Positions 1 through 5,207 of a stretch of DNA of 20,280 nt are shown piece after piece. The notes below the pieces were generated by a model that worked only from the letters and a program-made list of their open reading frames with translations, had not been told where the DNA came from and did no database searches. Both the position numbers and the translations under genes were made by a program. Every line of letters begins with the position of its first letter. Within the stretch, counting starts at the first letter, position 1. The stretch comes from CAYTRP01 sp964625145 (GTDB lineage: Bacteria; Sumerlaeota; Sumerlaeia; SLMS01; JAHLLQ01). The DNA lies in the NCBI GenBank assembly GCA_964625145.1, contig CAZVAQ010000057.1, forward strand, positions 1-20,280, in the 5' to 3' direction.

Positions 1-545
1 AGGATGATGCGGCTGACGCGGCCTTCGGTCAGCGCGCCGACGGCCTTGGCCATGGCCAGGAATGTCTTGCCGGTGCCCGCGGGGCCGACGCCGAAGACGA
101 AGGTGTTGCGATCGATGGCCTCCAGGTATGCGCGCTGGGATTGGGTCAGGGGGGACAGGCGCGTGCGCTTCAGCGGGACGGGGATTTCCTCCAGCAGCAA
201 CTCCATCGCGCGCTTGCCATCGGTGGCATCGTGCGCGGTGTCGCTGCCGCCGCTGTCGTCGATGTGGTCGCTGGCGGCCAGGCGCACGGCATGGCGGAAC
301 TCCTGCTTGGACAGGCGGCCGCGTTGCCGCATGAAGCCGAGCACGTCCTCCACCATGCGGCGTGCGGCCTCGGTGGCGTCCGGCGGGCCAATGATCTTCA
401 GCTTGTTGTCGGTCTCATGCTCGCGCAGGACGAGCTTGGCGCCGGTGCGTTCCTGCAGGGCGCGGAGCTTTTCTTCGCGGCTGGCGCACAGTTCGGCGAC
501 TTCGGACTTCGAGAGGGAAACGACGAGGGTTTGCTTGGAAGTCAA
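1..545 (-). CDS. phoH: PhoH family ATPase, 3' part outside window
   Basis: PhoH-like P-loop ATPase, cytoplasmic, often linked to RNA metabolism and commonly encoded next to ybeY; its exact substrate is not settled. About 181 N-terminal residues are visible. An N-terminal KH-like region (about residues 5-75) is followed by an Asp/Ser-rich linker and then the ATPase core, with the motif LTQSQRAYLEAI before a Walker A GPAGTGKT at residues 154-161. The gene runs off the left edge, so Walker B is not visible. I chose TTG at 545 because GGAGGA lies 12 nt upstream (558-563) and the encoded start TSKQTLVVSLS suits the family. An in-frame ATG at 584 is possible, but it has no Shine-Dalgarno and sits in a hairpin loop. 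Divergent from tyrA. Confidence 0.9.
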   Translation of the reverse strand, partial: MTSKQTLVVSLSKSEVAELCASREEKLRALQERTGAKLVLREHETDNKLKIIGPPDATEAARRMVEDVLGFMRQRGRLSKQEFRHAVRLAASDHIDDSGGSDTAHDATDGKRAMELLLEEIPVPLKRTRLSPLTQSQRAYLEAIDRNTFVFGVGPAGTGKTFLAMAKAVGALTEGRVSRII

Positions 546-693
546 GCGCGCGTGGTGTCCTCCGCAGGATGAAGGGGGATTCATCCAATCCCCGCTGGAT
601 TGGTGGCGAGGCTGTTTCGTGGTTTCGAGGTCTGTCAACGGCAACCACCCCGCCGCCGGGGGGCTTGGGGCGGGTGGAGAAGGGATTGTCGGG

Positions 694-730
694 GCCGCGA
701 AAAGGCACAAGAGGTGCAGGAGGGGGGGAT
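694..730 (+). repeat. CACAAG-rich interspersed repeat, copy 1
   Basis: The core AAAAGGCACAAGAGGTGC followed by a G-run resembles a second intergenic stretch at 15457-15500 (AGAAGGCACAAGTGACGC plus G-run). Both are noncoding and end in a GGATTC or GGATCC-like sequence. Their similarity in unrelated intergenic regions suggests a dispersed repeat family; its function is unknown. Confidence 0.45.
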
Positions 731-767
731 TCCTTATCCCCCTCGCCATGGCGTTGCGGCGTCGGTC

Positions 768-802
768 TTCATCCCTCAGCCTTCAGCCTTCATCCTTTGT
801 TG
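768..802 (+). repeat. Heptad tandem repeat tract (TTCAKCC type)
   Basis: Consecutive 7-bp units in phase: TTCATCC, CTCAGCC, TTCAGCC, TTCATCC and a degenerate TTTGTTG. One of six 7-bp-period tracts in this window. It lies 75 bp before the heptad tract that abuts tyrA and is out of phase with it. Confidence 0.6.
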
Positions 803-876
803 TGCCGCTGCCGGCTTCAAACCCCCCTTGTGCCCCGAACCGCTTCGCCGCCAACTTCCCGCCATCGCCGACGCAC

Positions 877-904
877 TTCATCATTCATCATTCATAATTC
901 CGCC
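877..904 (+). repeat. Heptad tract abutting the tyrA start codon
   Basis: Four 7-bp units, TTCATCA twice, then TTCATAA and TTCCGCC, end exactly at base 904; the tyrA ATG begins at 905. Three such units plus the same TTCCGCC recur at 3394-3421. The tract occupies the position where a Shine-Dalgarno would be, and none is present. Confidence 0.7.
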
Positions 905-1771
905 ATGTCCTCTGCCCGTATTGCCACACTTGTCATCGCCGGAGTCGGCCTGCTGGGCGGGTCGATTGCCTTGGCCGCGCGGGGACGCGGCATGGTGGAC
1001 CGCATCATTGGGGTGGGGCGTCCGTTGGGTTCGCAGCATGAAGCGGCGCAGGCGGGGCTGATCGACGAGGCGGGCAACGATTTGCCGGCGGCCGCGGCGC
1101 AGGCCGATGTGGTGATCCTGTGCACGCCGGTGGAGCGTATCGTGGAGGATCTGCCCGCGGTGATGGCCGCGGCAAAGCCCGGCGCGCTAGTCACCGATGT
1201 GGGGAGCACGAAGGCCGCCATCGTCCGCGCCGTGCATGGATTGCCGACGCAGGCGCACTTTGTCGGCAGCCACCCCATGGCGGGTTCGGAGAAGACCGGT
1301 TGGCGCCATGCCTCGGCGGATTTGTTCGTGGGAGCGCCGGCGTTGATCACGCCGGACCAGCAATCGGATCCGGCCGCTGCCGCGCGGTGCGCTGCGTTCT
1401 GGAGTGGGCTGGGTGCGCGGCCGCAATTCCTGGGTCCCGCGCGTCACGACGAGCTGATCGCGTTGGTCAGTCATGCGCCGCACTTTGTGGCGGTTGCGCT
1501 GGCGGAATCGCTGCGCCGCACGGCGGAGGATCCGGATTTGCTGGCGCGCTTGTCCGGCCCGGGTTTGCGGGACACCACGCGCGTGGCCATGGGGAGTCCC
1601 GACATCTGGCTCCCAATCGCGCGCCACAATGCCGCCGCCACGGCCGATGCGCTGGAGGAGACGGCGATGGTGCTGCACGAAATCGCCAAGGCCATCCGCG
1701 AACGTGACGAAGAGCGCCTGGACGAAGTGCTGGCCAACGCGCGGACATTCCGGAAGTCGCTGAACAAGTAG
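905..1771 (+). CDS. tyrA: Prephenate dehydrogenase
   Basis: NAD(P)-dependent oxidative decarboxylation of prephenate (or arogenate) in tyrosine biosynthesis; cytoplasmic. The 288-residue protein starts with a Rossmann fold, GVGLLGGS at residues 13-20, with ILCTPVERI closing the first half. HPMAGSE at 123-129 is the family's substrate-binding signature, and SHAPHF near 189-194 lies in the helical dimerisation domain. Length fits the single-domain form: there is no fused chorismate mutase or ACT domain. The ATG at 905 puts the nucleotide-binding strand at the usual distance. Open frame continues upstream to 569, but that stretch is repeat-rich and noncoding in character. Followed after 56 bp by an amidohydrolase gene on the same strand. 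Confidence 0.93.
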   Translation: MSSARIATLVIAGVGLLGGSIALAARGRGMVDRIIGVGRPLGSQHEAAQAGLIDEAGNDLPAAAAQADVVILCTPVERIVEDLPAVMAAAKPGALVTDVGSTKAAIVRAVHGLPTQAHFVGSHPMAGSEKTGWRHASADLFVGAPALITPDQQSDPAAAARCAAFWSGLGARPQFLGPARHDELIALVSHAPHFVAVALAESLRRTAEDPDLLARLSGPGLRDTTRVAMGSPDIWLPIARHNAAATADALEETAMVLHEIAKAIRERDEERLDEVLANARTFRKSLNK

Positions 1772-1779
1772 GGGGGATT

Positions 1780-1807
1780 GGGGAGCAGCGTGCCCCAGCT
1801 ACTTTAT
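1780..1807 (-). repeat. REP-like hairpin element with GTAG foot, single copy
   Basis: Read on the minus strand: AAAGTAGC followed by an imperfect stem-loop (GGGGCA with TGCTCCCC, loop CGC). The foot and left stem, AAAGTAGCTGGGGCA, are identical to the left half of the paired element at 13027-13130. A GTAG tetranucleotide at the 5' foot of a hairpin is characteristic of REP sequences recognised by REP-associated tyrosine transposases (RAYT/TnpA-REP). It lies between tyrA and the amidohydrolase gene, ending about 20 bp before the latter's ATG. Confidence 0.6.
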
Positions 1808-1827
1808 TCTACGAGACATTGTCATCC

Positions 1828-2574
1828 ATGTCCCACAACCTCCCTCTCGCGCTTCTCATTTCCTGCGAACATGGCGGCACGGATATTCCGCCGGTGTACG
1901 CCGCCATCATGAAGGGGCGCACGGTGACGGCGAAGGGGCATATCGGCTTTGACCGCGGTGCGCCTCCGTTGGCGCGGCGATTGGCGCAGCGGTTTCCTTG
2001 CGCGTTTCACATCAACACGACCAACCGTTTCATCGTGGACATGAACCGCACGCCGTGGAATCGCGCGGAGTTGTTCCGCTTTGCGACGCACGACCTGGAC
2101 GACGCGGAGAAGGACCGCATCCTGGCGCGCGTGTTCCAGCCGTATCGTCTCGCCGTGGAGCAATCTGTCGCGCGGCTCATCGCGGAGGGGCACTTCGTCC
2201 TGCATTTGTCCGTCCACAGCTTTGCGCCGGTCATGCGTGGCGTTGTGCGCAAGACCGACATCGGCCTGCTGTTCGACCCCGAGCGCCCGGCGGAGACGGC
2301 GTTTTGCGACCGGTGGCGCGGGGCGCTGCTGGATCTGGATCCGGCGCTGCAGGTCGACCTGAACGAACCGTACAGCGGACTCGACGACGGGTTCACGCTG
2401 CACCTGCGGAAGACGTGGACGGATGCGACCTATGCGGGGATCGAGCTGGAGATGAACCAGCGCCCCCTGGAAGCCAACCCGGCCGAATGGGAACGCCGCT
2501 GCGACTTGGTCGAGCAATCGCTGGCGCGTGCCCTGCCGGAAATGGGGCTTGACGTGGGTGGACTAACCGATTAG
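1828..2574 (+). CDS. N-formylglutamate amidohydrolase family protein
   Basis: Predicted metal-dependent amidohydrolase of the HutG/FGase family; the founding member hydrolyses N-formyl-L-glutamate at the end of histidine degradation. The 248-residue protein has the family opening LLISCEHGG (residues 6-14), FDRGAPPLARRLA, then NRFIVDMNRT and LSVHSFAP, which supply candidate metal and substrate residues. Length is normal. ATG 1828 is preferred over an in-frame TTG at 1819 because translation from the ATG gives the usual short lead; neither has a clear ribosome site. No other hut genes are visible, so formylglutamate as substrate is unproven. Its stop codon (2572-2574) lies inside the operator of the downstream toxin-antitoxin pair. 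Confidence 0.85.
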   Translation: MSHNLPLALLISCEHGGTDIPPVYAAIMKGRTVTAKGHIGFDRGAPPLARRLAQRFPCAFHINTTNRFIVDMNRTPWNRAELFRFATHDLDDAEKDRILARVFQPYRLAVEQSVARLIAEGHFVLHLSVHSFAPVMRGVVRKTDIGLLFDPERPAETAFCDRWRGALLDLDPALQVDLNEPYSGLDDGFTLHLRKTWTDATYAGIELEMNQRPLEANPAEWERRCDLVEQSLARALPEMGLDVGGLTD

Positions 2575-2592
2575 TCCACTGGTTAGTCCACC
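2549..2592 (+). promoter_or_regulatory. Operator/promoter of the phd-vapC pair, three half-sites
   Basis: GTGGACTAA (2558-2566) and TTAGTCCAC (2571-2579) form a perfect 9-bp inverted repeat with spacer CCGA. A third identical half-site TTAGTCCAC follows at 2583-2591, and GGTGGACTAACC (2557-2568) pairs perfectly with GGTTAGTCCACC (2581-2592). A TTGACG -35-like hexamer sits at 2549, with only a poor -10 near 2572. Palindromic operators directly before the antitoxin gene are typical of autoregulated type II toxin-antitoxin modules. The site overlaps the end of the amidohydrolase gene. Confidence 0.75.
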
Positions 2593-2610
2593 TTGAGGAG
2601 GGGACAGACC

Positions 2611-2910
2611 ATGGCCACGTACAACATCCACGCCGCCAAGACGCAGTTTTCCAAGCTGGTGCAGCTGGCCGAAGCGGGCGAGGAGATCATCATCGCCCGG
2701 GACGGCCAACCGGCGGCCAAGCTGGTGCCCTACGCCATGCCCAAGCTCGAACCGCGGCAGCCGGGGGGATGGGAAGGCAAGGTCTGGTATGCGCCTGACT
2801 ATGACCAGGCGGATAAGGAAATCGAAAAGCTGTTCTATGGGGAAGACACCGACGAAGAGGAAGTCGCCCACGTCGCTGAGTCCGAATCCGAGTTTGGCAA
2901 GCAGCCTTGA
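2611..2910 (+). CDS. Phd/YefM family antitoxin
   Basis: Antitoxin of a type II module: it neutralises the adjacent VapC-type RNase and represses its own operon. The 99-residue protein has the Phd/YefM N-terminal DNA-binding and dimerisation fold (residues 1-50: YNIHAAKTQFSKLVQLAEAGEEIIIARDGQPAAKLVPY). A toxin-binding tail follows with the familiar GxWEGKVWYAPDYD pattern near 55-68. The C-terminus carries an unusually long acidic extension rich in Glu and Asp, ending ESEFGKQP. ATG 2611 is preceded by GAGGAGGGG with 7-nt spacing, which decides it over a TTG at 2593. Its stop overlaps the toxin start by 4 bp (TTGA). Confidence 0.9.
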   Translation: MATYNIHAAKTQFSKLVQLAEAGEEIIIARDGQPAAKLVPYAMPKLEPRQPGGWEGKVWYAPDYDQADKEIEKLFYGEDTDEEEVAHVAESESEFGKQP

Positions 2911-3284
2911 GACTGCTTCTCGATTCCAATGCGTTGCTGTGGTGGCTGACACAATCACAGCGCCTTCGCGACACGGCGAAGGCACTGATCTCATCACCGG
3001 AGAATCAGGTCTATGTTTCCCCCGCTTCTGTCTGGGAGCTATGTATCAAGGCCAGCCTTGGCAAGCTTCAGATCCCCCATGACATCTCCGCTCAAATGAT
3101 CCGGCACAATTTCGAGCTGCTGGCGATTACGAATGAACATGCCCTTGGGGTCATTGACCTCCCCCTCATCCACAAGGACCCTTTCGACCGCCTCCTCATC
3201 GCGCAGGCCATGACGGAAGGCCTCACCATCATCACGAGTGATGAAGTGTTTGAGGCGTATTCGGTTCCGGTGATTCGGGCTTGA
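2907..3284 (+). CDS. vapC: VapC-like PIN-domain ribonuclease toxin
   Basis: Mg2+-dependent PIN-domain endoribonuclease toxin that arrests translation when free of antitoxin; VapC relatives cut tRNA or rRNA. The 125-residue protein is essentially one PIN domain. The acidic metal-site residues are D6 (LLLDSNALLWW), E44 (SVWEL), D94 (KDPFDRLL) and D112 (IITSDE), with the conserved DPFDRLLIAQA motif at 91-101. Start is TTG at 2907, overlapping the antitoxin stop by 4 bp, which indicates translational coupling. All four acidic positions are intact, so an active toxin is expected. Convergent with the lipoprotein gene downstream. Confidence 0.92.
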   Translation: MRLLLDSNALLWWLTQSQRLRDTAKALISSPENQVYVSPASVWELCIKASLGKLQIPHDISAQMIRHNFELLAITNEHALGVIDLPLIHKDPFDRLLIAQAMTEGLTIITSDEVFEAYSVPVIRA

Positions 3285-3338
3285 GTGACAAATGCAATGC
3301 ACGGCGAGTGCGTGGTTGGTTGATGCGAGAGGTCATCG

Positions 3339-3373
3339 GCCCGACTGCCGGGCGGGATGCCGGCGCGCCCAGT
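3339..3373 (+). repeat. GC-rich hairpin in convergent intergenic region
   Basis: GCCCG (3339-3343) pairs with CGGGC (3349-3353), and overlapping GCCGG/CCGGC arms allow an alternative fold. There is no T-run, so it is not a classic intrinsic terminator, though it lies between convergent genes vapC and the lipoprotein gene. The pattern of stem, GGGATG, stem, CGCCCAG resembles hairpin repeats scattered in other genomes; only one copy is visible here. Confidence 0.4.
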
Positions 3374-3393
3374 AGTTGCATTCAACGCTATAC

Positions 3394-3421
3394 TTTATCA
3401 ATCATCCTTTATCATTCCGCC
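3394..3421 (+). repeat. Heptad tract overlapping the lipoprotein gene 3' end
   Basis: TTTATCA, ATCATCC, TTTATCA and TTCCGCC in phase, with the same last unit as the tract before tyrA. The lipoprotein stop codon (3412-3414 on the minus strand) lies within the third unit, so the tract straddles the gene end. Confidence 0.55.
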
Positions 3422-4092
3422 ACTGGTCTTAGCAACTGCACCATGGTTTCCAGGCCCTTGCGCTGTGCGTCGATTGCGCGGGTGGGGCCGGTGGCGCGGA
3501 TGAAGACGGAACCTTGCGGGCCGCCTTCGGCAACGATGCCGTGCAGGATCGCGTCGGGGATGGGTTGCGGGGCGGGTGCGCCGGGGCCCATGGCCGTTGG
3601 CGTGTAGTCGCCGCGCACGATGACTTCGCTGACGACCAGGCCGTTGGAGCGCTGCTGGTAGAGCGAGGGTTCCCATCCGGGGGCCAGCTTCACCTGGCCC
3701 ATCCAGCGGGAGAGGTTCGCCTCGGCGGTGCCGCCCTGGCCCACGCCGAAGTGAAACACCACGATGGACACATCGCCCGCGGTGATTTCCGCCGCGCGCA
3801 TGGGTGATTCAGAGCGCCGGAACTCCCACGGGCGCGGGATGACGAATTCGATGCCGGCGGCAGTGTAGGACTTCAGTTCCTCCAGCGGGAGCAGCTCGCG
3901 ATCCGGCGGGCGTTCGAACTTCAAGGTTCCGGCCTGCGTTGCACCGCCCATGCCTTGCGCGACCTGCGCGCCGCCCGGTCCAGTGGTCGACGTCTGGTTT
4001 GTATCGTACAACACCTGTTCTTCCTTGCAACCCGACAACACAAAAACCCCCGCAATGGCGAGGGTGGAAATGAAACGTGCGATGTTCTTCAT
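3412..4092 (-). CDS. Predicted lipoprotein of unknown function
   Basis: 226-residue exported protein with a type II signal peptide: MKNIARF, a hydrophobic stretch at residues 8-19, and lipobox LSGC with the lipidated cysteine at 22. A Gly/Gln-rich linker is followed by one globular domain from about residue 65. That domain contains the recognisable pattern VPxxW-like (FVIPRPWEFRR), MRAAEI, VVFHFGVGQGGTAEANLSRWMGQ. I recall similar GG-x-N-x-RW proteins of unknown function from Planctomycetes and Myxococcota; the role is unknown. The start is fixed by the signal peptide and by GGGAG 7 nt upstream; the open frame extends 16 codons further without support. It follows the deacetylase gene on the same strand after 89 bp. 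Confidence 0.85.
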   Translation of the reverse strand: MKNIARFISTLAIAGVFVLSGCKEEQVLYDTNQTSTTGPGGAQVAQGMGGATQAGTLKFERPPDRELLPLEELKSYTAAGIEFVIPRPWEFRRSESPMRAAEITAGDVSIVVFHFGVGQGGTAEANLSRWMGQVKLAPGWEPSLYQQRSNGLVVSEVIVRGDYTPTAMGPGAPAPQPIPDAILHGIVAEGGPQGSVFIRATGPTRAIDAQRKGLETMVQLLRPVAE

Positions 4093-4181
4093 GAAGTTTC
4101 TCCCTGATGGGTCCAACGTTGCCCGCAGCTTACCACTCAATTGGCCCCTGACAAAGGGAATGATGCAACGCTCCTTGCCGT

Positions 4182-5207
4182 CTATTTCCTGCCGCCGAGG
4201 AACCCGGACAGGAAGCCGCGCACTGCCGGGCCGAGGACATCCAGTGAATAGCCACCCTCCTGGCAGATGAGCGTTGGCAGGCCGATGGCCGCCAAGTCGC
4301 CGCCGATCGATTCGAAGTCCGCCGTGTCGAGCCGGAAAGCCCCGACGGGATCGGCCGAATGCGTGTCGAATCCCGCCGCGACGACAAGATAGTCCGGCTG
4401 CAAGGATTCGAGAGCCGCGGCAAAGCCGCTGATGGCCTCGCGGTAATCGTCGATGCGTGCGCTCTTGGGGAGCGGCAGGTTCAGGTTGTTGCCCTCGCCT
4501 TCGCCCTCGCCGACCTCATCGCGGTAGCCGGTGTAGTAGGGATACTCCACATCGGGATCGCAGTGAATCGACGCGGTGAAGATATCGCCGCGGCGCCAGA
4601 ACAGCTCCTGCGATCCGTTGCCATGATGGAAATCGATGTCGAGCAGCGCGACGCGCTTGCCGGTGGCGCGGGCAATGTACTCGGTTGCCAGCGATGAATT
4701 GTTGAAGTAGCAATAGCCGCCAAACACGCGGGGTCCCGCATGATGGCCGGAGGGTCGGCACAATGCATAGACCGCCTCGCCGGGATTCTTCAGCAGCATG
4801 TCTGCTGCGGTGAGGGCCGTGTCGACGCTCCCCTTCGCGGCGGCGTAGGTCCCGCGCAGCAGCGGCGTCACCGCGTCCGTGCAATACAGCCCCAGCCACA
4901 GTGGATGGGGCTTTCTGCGGAAGCCGGCGCCTTCGCCGGGGAACAGGTCGGGATACAGTTCCGTCACATCATCGGCGATGCCGGAGCAGATTGTGACCAG
5001 GTCGTCGTGATACGGATGCATCTCGCGGATGAGCGCGGCGTTGTGCTCCAGCGCAGGCGTGAACTGGAACCGCCCGTCATCGACAAGCGCCTTTTGGATC
5101 AGCTCCACGCGGGCCGGGATGTCCCGCGTGCGGTAGATCTCGTTCCCCAGATGGAACTCCCATCGGGGGGAGTGCTTGTCATAGTGCGGATTTTGGACGA
5201 CCCACAT
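4182..5207 (-). CDS. aphA: Acetylpolyamine amidohydrolase-like zinc deacetylase
   Basis: Zn-dependent deacetylase of the histone deacetylase superfamily, predicted to remove acetyl groups from acetylpolyamines or other N-acetyl amines in the cytoplasm. At 341 residues it matches the length I recall for the Mycoplana ramosa enzyme. Motifs align with a constant 3-residue offset: RPSGHHAG with H155/H156 (general base), DIDFHHGNG with zinc ligands D192 and H194, AAGFDTHSADP with zinc ligand D281, and QEGGY with Y320. SIHCDPDVEYPYYTGYRDE and the following Gly/Glu-rich loop are typical of this branch. The ATG at 5207 lies inside the end of the ligase-peptidase gene (29-bp overlap), so translation is probably coupled. 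Substrate is inferred, not shown. Confidence 0.9.
   Translation of the reverse strand: MWVVQNPHYDKHSPRWEFHLGNEIYRTRDIPARVELIQKALVDDGRFQFTPALEHNAALIREMHPYHDDLVTICSGIADDVTELYPDLFPGEGAGFRRKPHPLWLGLYCTDAVTPLLRGTYAAAKGSVDTALTAADMLLKNPGEAVYALCRPSGHHAGPRVFGGYCYFNNSSLATEYIARATGKRVALLDIDFHHGNGSQELFWRRGDIFTASIHCDPDVEYPYYTGYRDEVGEGEGEGNNLNLPLPKSARIDDYREAISGFAAALESLQPDYLVVAAGFDTHSADPVGAFRLDTADFESIGGDLAAIGLPTLICQEGGYSLDVLGPAVRGFLSGFLGGRK

Larger units (their letters stand above)
546..904. other. phoH-tyrA divergent intergenic region with small repeats
   Basis: No convincing gene; open frames here lack ribosome sites and known motifs. It contains two mutually exclusive 7-bp stems just upstream of phoH (GGGGATT 575-581 with AATCCCC 587-593; CCAATCC 585-591 with GGATTGG 597-603). 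An imperfect GC hairpin lies at about 645-677, a CACAAG-rich repeat at 694-730, and two heptad tracts at 768-802 and 877-904. Promoters for both flanking genes should lie here, but no clear -35/-10 pair stands out. Confidence 0.6.

Noticed and set aside
569..904. Extension of the tyrA frame upstream to 569
   Set aside because: The region contains two heptad tracts and hairpins, and the Rossmann N-terminus begins correctly at 905.
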